DNA from: Anisakis pegreffii
Lineage: Eukaryota; Nematoda; Chromadorea; Rhabditida; Anisakidae
Assembly: GCA_035041965.1 (NCBI GenBank)
Contig: JAPYMA010001168.1
Location: forward strand, 1-64,000
Direction of reading: 5' to 3'
Length of the DNA: 64,000 nucleotides
The translations under genes were made by a program, and so were the position numbers. A model generated the notes under the pieces. That model was given only the letters and a program-made list of their open reading frames with translations. It was not told the DNA's origin and searched no databases. Shown here piece after piece: positions 27,601 through 42,600 of the stretch (its first letter is position 1; the number at the start of each line of letters is the position of its first letter).

Positions 27601-30600
27601 TTTCCAAGCTGTTGTAATCGCTCTCATGACTTTTATCACCAAAAGTGTTCTCTTCTGCTAATTTCTCATTCATTTCACTCAACAATCAAAGTCAAATTCT
27701 CATTCTATCAAATACACTCTATAATTGATCATTTGACTCTCGAACATTGTTGTGCAATATCATTCAATTGTTGTATTGTTGACTTCGGTTGTCAACACTC
27801 GTCAACGTATCAAGTAAATAGTGTATGTCACAGAATAAGAATTTGATTGTAACTGTTAAGCGAAATGAGACGAAGTGAATGATAAAAAGTCATGAAGAGA
27901 ACGGTATTCTCATGCAATAGCTATGAGAGTGAATACAACACGTCTAAAAAGAATGAGAATCCATTTGAAACAGTTTGATGTGAGCGTGTCACAAACAATA
28001 GCTTTCATGCAATCATAAGCAACACAACAGTCTATGAGGAAGTCGAATGATGTCGATTACCATCATAAACGTGCTAATAACATGTGCAATTTCCAATTTT
28101 AATGGGGTGAGGGTAACAGCGGCCTGCCAGACCATCAAAACGGGTAATGGAACACCTGAACGTGAGAAGCATTGATGTAGAGTATTTTGCAAATACACTG
28201 GCAATAACTATCATCCATTCATTCATGCATTCTGAAGCAAACCTACCGTTTGCGCCTGGTTTGACATAGGGAGTTGGTGTATAAATATGCGTGCCGTTCA
28301 TAGTCATGAATCCACTTGGAATTTGAGAATGCGGAGGCAAGGAGGGAGCAGCAATGTTCTGATTCTGCTGGTGCGCCGCTGGCGAAATATAGCCACCTAC
28401 TGCTGAGTCTGCAATGTAGCACTTACTTCAAAACAATTACAAAAAATAATAACAATAATACATGCAATCGTACAAACTGACGAACAATATCGCATATAAA
28501 CAGACAGATATATCCACAATTCGGATAAACCCTTTCTAAATGATAATGTGATACTTTACGACCTGTCAAATGGTAATGTGATAATCCACTTAAAATTAAC
28601 TGCTATATCAAGGATGTTCTGTCCGGATTAAACCTTAATCGTGCCCACACCTAGAAGGTGAATAATGCCATTACCTCCGGACATATCCCATTTCTTGCGA
28701 GGCCTTCGTGGCGAGTCCATTGCTGTCGGTGGAGTTGAAGACATTCCTAGATTGGGTGGTGGTCGCAGGTTAGACATCGATCTACTTGACGTATACGTAT
28801 TCGACATTCCGATTCTCTTGTTCACCCCCGGCTGCTCACCTCCCTCTGTACCACCTCTTCGGCGCTGTGCTTGATCTGTGCCAACGAACATTTCGTCGTC
28901 GGAAAAATCTGCAGAAGAACACCGCAAATGAGTGCTGCCTGCATGAAAGCAAGCACATTATCAAACACAATACGGCTTCATGAATGTGTGATCACACAAT
29001 GCAACATATCAATAAACCTTCTCGAATACTCCAAATAATTACCTATAAATTTGATTGATTCTAAACAATTCATGTGCTATGCTTCATCAAAATTACGCAT
29101 CTGTTGCCGAAAACGGAACGAAAATCGTGAAAATATGAAACAAAATGGGGATGAGGGCAAACCTATCGAAATCAGTTCAATAGAGATCATTCTTGAATTA
29201 ACATTATCTATCTGATCTTCACAAAAATTACAACTTCTTCAGAATACACTCCCATAAAATCGCCAAAAACAAAAAAATACCGTTAGCTGTCGATGCGATA
29301 TCCCAAGCCGTATTCTGCTGATTCAGCAGACCACTATTCGAACGTCGCACCACTTCAGTTGCAGTACGTTTGATTTCGAAATTACTGAAAGTCACAAAAG
29401 ATACTCGTGTAAATGGGCAAAGTCTTGAAATTATTGAAAATTTCCAGCGGATATGTATTCGCAAAAAATTGCCCATCTCCAGCGAAGGAGCACTCTCACG
29501 GAACTTTCGATTCACATGCTTACGGCCGCGAATCATCAGTAACAATTGTTCAACTGATCGGCCACTAGCACCACCACAATAGCAACAAAACAATACATTC
29601 AAAGAAATCATTATTTGCGTGTCACAAGAATTTTTTTGCATCCAAATGAAAATCGGAGAGCTCTGAAAAATTACAACCAAAATTTCCAGTTTCTTATACG
29701 ACTCAATCCATTTTCTCGGTTTTTCACATTCTTTCCACGAAACGATGATGAAAAAGAAAAAAAATCAAGATGAAACGACACAGAATTTTAACAACGAAGA
29801 TCATGAAGTAATCATTTCAACGCAAATGCATGTAACAGTCAGGCAGCATTTCTTGATCAGTCAGTATCTTAAGCAATCCTAACACAATATCAGACTATTC
29901 GATTATAAGAAGCACTGCTGATCAGTAACGATATTACACTGTACTATGTAAAACAATTAAGTGAATTCGCTTCTCCTCATTAATCACCTTGGATTCTTTT
30001 AAAAATGAACAGTAATTTGGCTGAATCAAAAAGCGATAGAATAATACAGCTTGATAAGATCGGTTTTTACGTACGTCAGCTAAAAATCATGATAAAGCTT
30101 GTTGACAGATTTTGATTAAGAACAATCGCATGTCATTCCAAGAAGCTGAATCACTCGAACTGATAAACATTCCGAGAAAATTGACTGACCTCGTCAATAG
30201 CAATTGTACGGTTACCAGAAATCTGCGAGAATAGAAACGTTCACAGATTAATACACTGGATGAAAGGGTGTGAGAAAGGCGTTGCAAAAATGAACACTCT
30301 CAATATCGCGATTGACATTTTTATCAATCGAGCACGTGAATGCAAGCAAACAATAAAATGGTGGATGATATTATTATTATTATACGAAAAGATGATATGC
30401 ATATGTATATTATTCGATATAAATATCATATGATACGATCGCTTGTTATAAACTAAATATAATCTGAATATATTCCAAATCGAACATACACACACTGTCA
30501 ATTCATATCAAATTACAAATACTGTATTATACCACAATCACCATTCACATTCTTTATCAACGCTAAGCATCTGTTAAAAGCGTTCCTGTCCATATTATAA

Positions 30601-33600
30601 ATTTCATTCGTATTTTATATTCAAAACAAACGTACATTTTACAAAACACATTTGTATCATTTCTCCATGCTAAGAGATTTGTTATCTGATCACGTATCAT
30701 TACGTTATCACTCATTTTGAACGTGTTTTCATATCAGATTACATACCTAAACATGTAACAAACTTTTTTCCTCAATATTCTAATGAATGAGCCGCATAAG
30801 CCATATCAATACTATGAATCATATCGGATGCATATTACCACTTAATCTTAGATCAAACAGTGTCTGTAGTTGTTAGAAGTTGGATAGTAAACGATTTTAA
30901 TCAACAAAAGATTTCAGAATTCTAATGAAGAGAAAAAACTAAGGGAATAAGAACGAGGTCACAAAAATCATCATAAGAATACAATAATGCTAAGCCTAAC
31001 AATAAGAGAATAATATAAACCAGCATGAAACTTTTAAATTGATCCGAAAAATACGGGTTCGGCCGATACAACAACACGTTTTCGTGTAATGTTTTGTTTG
31101 TTAGGACAAGGAAATAGATTACGAATATATTCATTCATGTTGTGAAATATCTCACAAATGGTATATGTAATAGTGTTTGTGACCTTTACACTTCATAAGG
31201 CAACAGATTCACTTACGAAACTGCAAAACCTTTCAGTGAGAAGAAGAAGTAAGTGCACATTTCCGCTATTGTTCTCATTACCATTATTCACCCTTCAAGC
31301 GCAGCATTCCTACTCATTGTCAGAACTGCTGCTGCAAATAACGCTGCAAATAACACTCGACAGTATTCCAGCGCATTTCAATTTAAACTTGAATTTGAAC
31401 TCCCATTTCAGTTTTTTTGGCCTGAAAATTCCCTTCGAACAGCACACAGCGATCTATGTATGCAATGTTTTGACGTACACATAGCAACAAATACTACTAC
31501 AACTACCATTAACAAGGCGATATAAGTACGGTGAAATCAGGTCATCAAGTCCTTAGAAGTGATCAAAATATGACATTGAATATGATTATCGTCATCAATG
31601 GACAAATGTTTGATAGAAACTGAAGAAATGTCAAAACAAATCACTTCATTCATCGTATCTTAACATGAATCTAGCAACGAACTTAGCGTTCAATCACCAT
31701 CCATCTGATGTAATCAAAAACGAAATGCAAACATTTTACACATTACAACACATTTACTGTTACATCATTCTTTCGGTCTTTAATGATTTCAAATTAAACT
31801 TTATCAAAACTCCTTTTACGTTTCATTCAATCCAAACACAAAACGACGTTCCTATCAATACATTTCCGCCCTATCAACATTCTGATCAATGACAACACTT
31901 GCTTCGTTTTATATGCCGTCATATTTGCGCCCGTCACCCTCTTATCAGTAACCATAACAAAGTCGGCAGTCACATTCTTATCAGCGGCGATGACCAGAAT
32001 CAGTCTTATCACTAGTGTTCATCATTATGATCAAGTTTATCACTCACTAAATATTCAGTCTCGATGGACCTCTCAGATACATTTTCAAAAAATGCAAATT
32101 CCTTTGGAGAGGCTAGAAAAGAGAGAATTTTCAAAAAAATTCCAATAATTCGTAAGATGGGAATCTGCTTTAAAAATATTACATGAACAACGATTTCGCT
32201 AAACAACTTAACTGTAACAATTAAAAACGCAAGTGTTTCCGAGCGGAAGGCTCATCATAATTCAACAAACACTCTCCTTGATCGGATAAGACCAATGACA
32301 ATAAAAAAGAGAAATAAATCATCAATGAAAAAATTAATGAACACCTAATAGGATTAAAGATAGCTTATGTGATGAACGTATCATCGAATAAGTTCGTTCA
32401 AACACTATATCCTTGTATCCTCTTTCGCTACACATACAGTATAGCTTCTACCTAGCCATTATACTATAATATTATAAGGATTAATGTGCATTTATAAGGG
32501 AAAACTGCCTCTAAAGTATACCAATATCGTGAACAAGATCGATCACATCTAAAGTTGTTGTTTACTCGACTCGCGTGGTAATTCTGTTGCTGCTGCTTTC
32601 AAACTATATGATATTCTTCAATTCCTCTACAACATTAATCTTCTCTTCATCTGCGACAAATCAACGCGAGCCAACCACCATCCATCCATATCCATTCTCT
32701 TTGTTGTACAATACATACTTCTTATTTACAGTTCATACCAATCAACCAGCATGTTTACTTATGCACACATAGATATATAAGTATTTGCGTATATGCGTAT
32801 AATTTATAGGTTCGTCACTTGTCATCTACAGTGTTCAAAGATATCCATCCATCTATCCCTACATAAAAACGCATTCACTATAACCAAACCAGCCATATTC
32901 GCTTCATCAAACATCAACGAACGCGATCATCTCGAAAGATATCAAAAATAAACCAATCCCATTGTACAAATTCAGCCCTACAAACACCTACGTACTCATA
33001 CAACAAGTAATAAAACGCAAATATGCTCAATGAGATATTTGAACAACAACAACGAATTTATATCAAATATACTTACTCCTCGTGACTAGCTGGCATAAGA
33101 TCACTGACACTTGGATAGATATAATCAGATATAGTGGATAAAGCGATTTACAGATTTGCTATATCCCATACAACTGATGATGTTGTGCATTCATACAATA
33201 CAGCCCCACCGAACTACTTTCATTCATCAATGTTTATGTGTATATCTCACGGGAAACAGACTCTTCTAGATATCAAACTCGTAAACAAACGGATCATGAA
33301 TCATAACATATTCAATATATTCTGCCCAATAGTGCAAATAAGAACGCGCATGATGAAGTAATTGAAAACTATTGAATCGAAGGGAATAATGAGCGTAGCG
33401 TCGCTGCGCATTATGGAAAAATGAAACAAATGGAAAAATCTTTCAAACTGAATTATTCTAAATTTTGCCAACATTCACTGAAAACACCTTAAAAAATGTT
33501 CAGAACAGACAAATTTTCCAAAAGGGGAACAATTTTTTCAAAGAAAACTGCAAAAACTTACTGCTGCTCCTCGGTTGAGGTCGTTAGAACCACTTTGGCT

Positions 33601-36600
33601 GGTTTTTGCGCCAAACAACTGTCGTTATCGTCGTCCTCATCCGCTATCCGCACGCTGTTCAGTGAGCCGAAATCTGACTCGGAATCTTTTGCCTATAATT
33701 AATAACAAAGATAAACAATTGATGAAATGATAAGAAATTAAACTTATAACAATAATAATGATAAATCGAAACAACATCAATCCTACAATCCTGATAATCA
33801 CAACAATATTGTGAATATAAAATACTCTTCAATAGTACTTACAAAAGCACTTTCCTTTCGAATACCTCTCTGATATATAACCAAATATCCCTTAATTTTT
33901 ACTGTCAAAGAAGAGAATTCTCATTAATTCTTCATAAGAATGAATATTAACATATAAATTGAATATTATCACAATACTGATAAACATCGATGGTAACAAA
34001 AAAAGTAATTCCAACAAAATACATTCAAATCGCATTTGATCTATGTATATCTCACAAAACACCAATTCCTTTCCGTTTCGTCAAAACACACACACACACA
34101 CCAATAACTTCATCCAAAAATTCCTAGCGCAATAAAAAAACACCAGCAATACTCCATACTGTCTACACGAGACAAATTTCACAAACATTCAAAAATTTGC
34201 AGCGTTTTGATTTGTCAAATGAGAACCACAAAAATGCCACATCATTAATATCAAAAAAAAAAACAAATTCCACATAAAGACGGAATGCAAATAAGAGCTG
34301 AGGGAACGATGCATAAATAGCAATCGAATGGGAGGAATATTTTTGAAATCAAGATTGATTAAGCAAAAATGGATGAGAACACAATAAAACTTCAAGGACA
34401 CTACGCATCTATCTCACAAACTTACAAATGCAAAATACTCCTCCACAGTACTTACAAAAACACCTCCTGTTTGAATATCTGTCTAATATATAAACCAGTA
34501 TCCTTTGATTTTTAACGTCAAAAAAATGAGAATCTTCACTAATTCTTCATAAGAAAGAATAATATTAACATATAACTTCTGACTGAATGAATCAGTACGA
34601 TGAAATTTATGCATAAAAATAAGTGATTATTAACGAAATCAGAACAAATAAAAATAATCCCAAAGAAAAGCACTACTCCTTACCTTGCTCGGAATCGTTC
34701 TTTGCACCGCTATCTGGTGTCGTTCACTAGCCGCGTCACTACTCGTCCCACCCAACAAACTATCCGGGGTTTCAGGCCTGGAAACAAAAATTATTCGGTA
34801 AATTCCTAACAATAGGCACGGCATCAACAATTTTGGAAGAATTCGTGAATATTCTCTACTTTTCCAGATAATAAACAAGACAGCCAATAATTTCCCATCA
34901 TCAATAAAAGGACACCGAAAGCAATAACACGGAAAAGGAAATGTTTTCATCTGAAAATCAAAAGGATTCTCATAAATTCCTAAATCATAAAAGAATACAG
35001 TAATTTTGCAAAAAATATTCAATAATTTAACATCAAACGAAATCAAACAAAACAAAACAGTAATACCAACACAACAAAAAAACATGCACACACAAAAATA
35101 CGCAATAAAACGACATAAAATTCTTTAAGATTCCATTATTGTGATTGATTCTTCGTCTTTGTGCATTAAGAGTTTGAACTTGATGCCATACAAAATGATT
35201 AATGAAATTAGTACGACGCCGTGCAAACAGCGATTGACGTCTTTAGAGAGATAGATGATTCGTGAAGATAAAATTGCCAAATTGAAATTCCATCCAAATG
35301 CGTCGTCGAGTGATAACGTCCCAAGATATCATTTCATCAACACTCCCTCGTCAATTCAAAACCAAATTCATTCAACTCAACAAAATTAATGTCAACGCAA
35401 TAATAAATAACAACGAATACAATAATTCGAGTAAATTTCAGATCTTATTTTAGCGCATTGCACTGCATCATCAATATCTACTAATCTCATCTTTGAATCG
35501 CAACAAATCATCATTTAACAATCACAAAAAAACTTCCAACTGAACTCAAAGTCGCAATGAATACTCCACTTCTTCACAGCAATTGTGGCAATACAAAAAA
35601 GCACTAAACATTCACATTCAAGAATATGATAGATATCAACACTACTAACAATATCGATAATAACAATACTCGTCAAAAATCAATCCAGGAACAGTAAGTG
35701 AACAACGCTGAAGGTATTATATTTTACCGGGCGAATGTGATCAACTGAAATTAGCTGTATTGGCCAGGCTATCACTGCGATAATATGTAATGAAATAATT
35801 TGCAAGAACAATCTTCAAATCGAACCTATCCGCGATCGTTGATGCTGTCGACAATTGATTAGTCGCCACAGTGCTGCCCGCTGAAACTTTCTTCAAGTTT
35901 TCGGCCATTTTGATTGACAGTAGATTTGATAATCGCCATACGAATATGCATCCACTATACGAGACGACAATCAATCGTCTGAAAGATTTGCTCAATTTAT
36001 CAATAACCATTTCGCTATTTCTGCACTCAACTTTCACCGAACCAAAAACAACCCACTAACTTGCAGTCATTCGTAAACGCCACATCCGTCACTGAGTCCG
36101 ACTGCCCAGATAATACGGCCGCACAATCACCAGTTGACGCCTCAACGATGTAAACGTTTCGATCACTACACACCGTTGCGGCGTATGTTCCGGATGGATC
36201 CAGTCTTACCTGCAAAACCATTTATTCAGAATACCTGTTCATTCAATCATCTATCAATTTTTTTATCGATTCATTCAAGTACAATACCTAGTCATGGCAT
36301 CTCACAAACTGCTGAATTAGTAACATATACAGATATTGCTTTCAACTATCCGAAACATATCTAAACCTTCTTAAATGCCTAAGTATCACTTTCACGGTCA
36401 ATCTTCCCTTCGGAATATCATCAAGGTTCATCTCAGAGAATGCATAAAGCATCATCGAGTTATCCTTATCGAACCTTAGTGAGTTGGCCATCGTCAGTGG
36501 ACGTTCCCTTGATTTGTTTCACCACCTTTCCGTTGAATCCGAACGACCTGAGCAATCGATCTTGACAGGCCGTTAGCAGGGTGTCGCCACTCAGCAACAT

Positions 36601-39600
36601 GTGGTTCAATCCGAACTGTGCTTTCATTTGATTGCTTCGTTTGAATGTCACTCTACTTGACTGAAGTTCATTATTTTCATTATCAATGTCAATATTTACT
36701 ATTATCAACATTCTCAATACAATTACTTTTTCGATCAGCAAAAGTGAACTCACTTCTGCCGTGTCCAACAATTTGTGTACTGTAATCACTCGATCGGCTG
36801 CACACGTTATCAAACAAAAATCTCTGGCCAGCTGAAATCGCATTTCAATCATCCAAAAAAACTATCAATTTATCATGACACAAACATTCAACTTTAAATA
36901 ATTGAATCATTTTCCGATTCCCGTCGAACGGAACATTGAAAAATTACCATTATTTTGCAACAGTTCAGAGAGAAACTTAAGAAGCCAATCAGACATCATA
37001 GGAAGAAGATGAGAAGAAAACTGCGCACATCGAAAAACCATTAAAATAATAAAAAATAAAATAGAACGCGATACATCGCGAACAAATCTAATCGTAAGCT
37101 CACATTTTCGCTAGTCCCTGAAATGACTGTCGTGAAAACAATCGAATTGATCGTGCTGTGGTTATCATCGATGGTCGTCAGCGGTGTGTAATCACTTCGT
37201 GGATCGAATAAATGCACTAAGCGATCTCGACTTCCCGAAGCCAACAGATAATGATCACCTGAAATAATTCAGTACTGCTCACTTAGATATGTTCGTTTAT
37301 AATTTATCATGTTTCTACTGATCAATTAAATAAATACTCAAACTCAAACGAAACATATTCATTGTCAAGCAATAAGTGAAATCAGCTAATATGAAGTCGG
37401 TGGATAACGCACATCGTTCAGGATCCGAATATTCCAAACACATTATTTCCGCTTCATGCGCCTCGCATATTGTTACCATAGGCGTATCGGGCAACGTCAA
37501 ATCATACACTCTAAAAATTCGCAAAAATACGAATATTTGCAACTAATTGAATGAACAAAAAACAATCTCATACAAATGCACTTATTGAATTGTCGAAGTG
37601 ACCATTAAAAAATTAAAACTCATAAATGAAGCCCTAACAAAAGCTCTCACCGTAAATTGCCATCACGTCCGCCACATGCAAGATGTTGTCCGTCTGGGCT
37701 AACACGAAGCGATTTCGCGCCCACTTTCAAATCCATTGACGGTGCTAGCACTTCTTAAATTAAGAACAACAAAGTCGATTAGAATGCAACAAACACAACA
37801 ATTTCATGTTCAATGAGTATAAGAAGAAACTACTATTATTCGACTCAATCCAATCTAACGATTAAATCCAAAAAGCAAAAAAAAGCGACTAAACGAAAAC
37901 AAATAATATTGTTTTCATAAACGTAAAACATCGAAGTGAACAGAAGAAAACAAAAACAAAAAATGAAAACGCACGTTCTGGTGCCTCTGTTAATGAGTTG
38001 TTTGCATTCGCTAAATAAATTATCTTCTTGAGATCTTCTGAGTAGACGTTTGTCGGCGGTAACGATGACGAATACGCCTTGAATTCACATAAAAATTTTC
38101 AAATTATTTTCAGTCCAATCGCTCAATGAAGCAATTCAAAAAATGAACCCACTTGATCGAATTGATTGATCTTCTGATCGACATTCCAAAGGCGAATCGT
38201 CTCATCTACACCACCCGTTATAAACGTACCAAACGGCAAAAAGGAATGCACATTTGAATACACCTTTAAATGAGCCACATTTAGAATCAGTATTAGACGA
38301 AAAGATCTCACAAATGATAATAACACTCACAAATGCTAATAATACGACATCCCATCCGTATATCACAATAGAAGATATCCTCAAAACGCTCACAACAGTA
38401 ATAATAATACTCATTGAACATATACAGTTATAAGAACACGATACAAACAAATACTAATAAGTAATGAACGCAAAGTAATAACAGTAATAATAAACGATAA
38501 TAACAATAGAGATAAAAAACATGAGATGAAACTATACTTCAAGTGAAAGGATCGATCCAACATGAAAGAGTTGCGAGGATAGTTTGGAATATGAATCCGT
38601 ATTCGGTATGTGCTTCCAGTTATAGATCGAACGATCACTATACACTACCGTCATCACATCGGTTCTCTTATTGTAACAGAGTGCTCTCACGTCCGGATAC
38701 CTACACACATTTCCTCATTGAGAAATAAACCGAAGCATAATACATCATCATTCACATCAATGAAATTACTTCAAAGAAATCGTCTGTGCCTCTCAGTCTT
38801 GGAAAATTCAATAGGATTCTATGAAAAGTTCATTTCATCTTCCTAGTTGATCTTCACGATATCAGTGATATAAGCGCCGCACTTGTCTGAAATAAATTAA
38901 GCACAAATTCACCTGGCGTCAGCTGGATGCGATGTAGGTAAGAGAGCATCGGCCGACACTCCTCTGGCAATATCACACAAAAAATGATGCGGTTTACAAT
39001 AGGTACGTTTGTGCTCGACAGTGTCCGTGTCGAAACATCGTATCGTACCATTGTTGAAACCGATGAACAGCTCATTATTACCACCAACCAAAGAATGCGG
39101 TACCTCACCGTTCAGATCATATGTGTTTACTAACTGAAACAAATAATTATAACTTCAGATGCAATCAATCTTTCACAATGAAGCTGGTCAATAATCTAAT
39201 TTCCTATCATGAGACCGAACATTTCTTGATCATTCACAACTGGTTTAAGTGTCTCTCTCCAGAGTCCTAATGCCACCTATATTTTCAGTTCCGATAGTCA
39301 TGACGCCAGTCCAGCTTGGAGGAATATTTTCGAGGGATCCTCTCTCCTATTCTAGCGGCATAATAATAGCACACTCAGAAGACCGTCTTACACATCACTG
39401 ATCATTTATAAAATTCGACTTAGGACACTTCAGTTAAACCAGTAGCATGATGGCATCGAGAAATACAGCCTAATGTTATCACATCAATGCTTTTGCGCAT
39501 TTGTCAAAAGACTATCAATTTAAAGACAATGAATGAAGATTTGGATGGGAGTGATATGACAACAAAAACCTTTTTATCGTTAAATTCGACGAGCATTTTT

Positions 39601-42600
39601 GTTTCCGTAATCGAGAACGTGCGATTATTCGACACACAGCAAACGTCAACGAACGTATTGTTACGGTGGTCGGCCAGAATTGCTGATCGACCCTTCAAAT
39701 ATTTCTTTTCAACATCAAATTTCTCAGCTAAAGCCACAATAAATTCACAGTAACAATCCAGATATTTATGATGAAACGAAGCAATCTCGAGCCCAGAAAA
39801 CCTGCAAGCTAAATTGCTAACCTGCAATGGCATTTGTCTATCGCTCTTCGTGTTCAATGCAATATGCCAGAACTTGACATGTCGCATACCAACGGTCACA
39901 TAAACGCCTTGCTCGTTCTCATCCACCGAATTGATCTGAAATTTATTTTGCTAATTGTAAAAATGCATTCGTTTGTCACTGATTAACACTATTCCTTCTG
40001 CCGTATAAAGTTTTTCCAAACGAATCAATATGCTCAAAAAAAAAATCCCTCAAACCTTTGAGGTGAGTCGATTTTCAGCGATTTTCATTTTGGTTCGCCA
40101 ATCCCAAATGGCAATCGCTTTATCATGCCGATTACCAATTGACAGAATGTATTTGTCTTCGTGTGTAAAACGCTAAAATTACATAATGCTATTACCATTG
40201 TTGATGCTCTCAATCATTATTTCCATAAACATCACAATTTTCATTTATCACTCTTATCACAACCGTTATTTTATCACCATCCCAATCAGCACTACAATTT
40301 CTGTTACTGCTGCATTTATCAAGCAAATAATGCTGTAATACTGTGATGACTTTACGATAATATTATGCAAAAAGTCTCATTCCCGTTGACATGTCTCAAT
40401 ATAACCAACAGTGCTATATCAATGAAAGTGTTCGAAATCATTCCTGTTCTTCAAACCAAAGCCATTCACCCCCAAACTATTTATTTCTATTAACCGACTC
40501 ATCCGATAACCACCGCAGTGCTCCGCTCCACGCAAACAACATCCACCATTAAGTGAAAACACCATTGAGCAGACTGTTTTGTGAGCTGTTTTCACCTTCT
40601 TTCCAAAAGACTCACAAACGATTCAACGATCCAATAATGCAAATACGCAATGTTGAATGCATTTGCCAGAACGATAATAAAACAGAATTATTGAACGCAA
40701 TGAACTAAATGAGACACCGAAACATTTTGGTCGTTTCTTTCAATGGAAAAAAACTCTGAAGCAGAGATTGAAGCTAACACGCATCACTGATAACAGCACT
40801 TTGAAAGAGAATGAATGATAAGAGTAATATGGATAATAATAGCAATATTCATAATATTCACGGATAATTTATGAAAATATCTACATATGACAATAATGAA
40901 TAATTACAATAATTTTCAACAATGATAAAAATAACAAATTTCAAAATATCACCAACAACAATAGACAGAACAATAATAGTAAGGATAAGAACAATACTTT
41001 CATCCATAATACAAAATAACAATGAACTGACCACACAAACGATCCCGATTTGATGATATTTGATGTCCGTTAACTGATTGAAACAGAACTGTCCGTTTGT
41101 ATCGTATAATTGCCAGACTCTGATCCTCGGCTCATGTCCACACTGAAATAAATCATTCGTTAACATTCACAAATAAATTTCACTATTTAATTTCAACTCA
41201 TCGTCAATATCGAAGTCATCCTCAAATAAATTGCGTAAAATCTACGAGAAAATACTGCTCATATGAACGATAACGATACTCATCCATCAAATAATACTCA
41301 CTTCGCCAGTAGCCAAATAACCACCACATTTTGAAAAGGCCAAACAAGTGATATTGTTTTTCGTTGTACCAATCAAGTGCGCCTGAGCGCCTGTGTTCGG
41401 ATTTTGCAGCACGACCGTTGAACTGAAATCAATTCCAGATTGCTGACTGAACTCAGACAACGATCAACAGGCTTTATTCACATGCAAGGATAGATAAACG
41501 ATAAAATACGAGCAGCCAGCTAACTGTGTAGTCTATCAGCTCAACCTAGCTGGCTCTATAAGCAATCGCTATGTCCGCAAAGCCTTCAACACTGCCGATC
41601 TCAGTTTCAACGGAATGAACCGCTTGAAGTAACTTACGAGGAACGTAGAAATATGTGAAGTTTAAAAAAGCCATCAAAAAACGAGATACAAACCCGGCCG
41701 GATATGCAATGAGTCCTTTGTGTTGATCGACTGCAATGGAGCATCGCGATGAGGCTGTGCAGCCAATAACACGTTCTAACTTGGCCTAAAATCAGCAAAT
41801 TATTCAACAACTTTCAAATGACAATACAAATCTAAACCTACATTTAAGAAGCAATCAACCACTGTTATTAATTCAATTTGGCATATTAAAGAGAGAAATT
41901 CTATCAATCGACTCAATTGACTGTTGTGTACTCTCTTCATAAAATTCTCATTCTGCTGAGTAAGATTAACATTTTAATAACGAATAAATGTCTTCAGAAT
42001 GCTGCAAATAAAAATCGAACAATAATCACAAAGCGATCACCCTTCTCACAACCATTCCCGAGCTTGTCAATACCACACCTCAACTGATATTTGGAATATT
42101 CAGAAGATGCGAAAGATTCAGACAGCCGCAATGGGCAAATTTCAAAATATGGAATAATGCTTCTTGTTATCGCAGAAGAACAAGGATAAGTCTGCGCTAT
42201 TGATGGCGTGGATGATAACAAAATAGCGATAATGATGGTAATAATAATGATTATGGGAAAATTTTCGAATTAGATTATTATTATTATAATTATTAGGTAA
42301 TAAAACGGTGATGATAATAACAATAATAACAACGATTATTATTATTATGATTATTATTGCATCGTCATTCAAATGAAATAAATATCAATTATGAAATACA
42401 TCTCCATGTGTGTACACGTATCGTCGTTCGTTTTCATATAAACTATAAAAATAATCTTTCATTATTATTATTCAAGAGTGTCGCGCGATAAAATTCACGG
42501 ATATATCATATTCCTCGATGATCATATGCTCATACACAAACCCAAATCCAATATCACACATATGTAATGCAATTTACTTTACATTCGTTCTTTAAAAAAT

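Larger units (their letters stand above)
24150..34777 (-). other. wdr62: WDR62-like gene: middle exons after the propellers
   Basis: Nine exons in phase: 34684-34777, 33562-33692, 33077-33109 (a 33-nt exon), 29281-29384, 28675-28908, 28247-28408, 26776-27209, 26416-26521 and 24150-24554. The encoded tail starts [11 protein letters not shown], then has acidic SDFGSLNSV and DEDDDNDS patches and DFSDDEMF. A Ser/Arg stretch [11 protein letters not shown] resembles the conserved SxSxxNLR motif of WDR62 tails. Next come Pro-, Gln- and Ser-rich segments with a five-Gln run, and RRSASNMQ. The 405-base exon carries Gln and Asn runs. No globular domain is visible. The SMSNL and SASNM type motifs are candidate phosphorylation or docking sites. 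Confidence 0.8.

Noticed and set aside
30190..30222. Perfectly bounded 33-nt minus-strand micro-exon candidate ([11 protein letters not shown] in its own frame)
   Set aside because: The exon chain passes here in phase 2, where it would read a hydrophobic stretch instead. The neighbours join in frame without it, so inclusion is unsupported.
31211..31226. TTTTGCAG followed four bases later by GTAAGTG on the minus strand, like a recursive splice site
   Set aside because: A true ratchet site has the donor directly at the AG. A four-base exon would break phase, and single matches are expected by chance in long introns.
39240..39400. Less AT-rich plus-strand stretch open in two frames inside a WDR62 intron
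   Set aside because: Two competing frames of about 40 codons, neither with paired splice sites; possibly a decayed repeat fragment.
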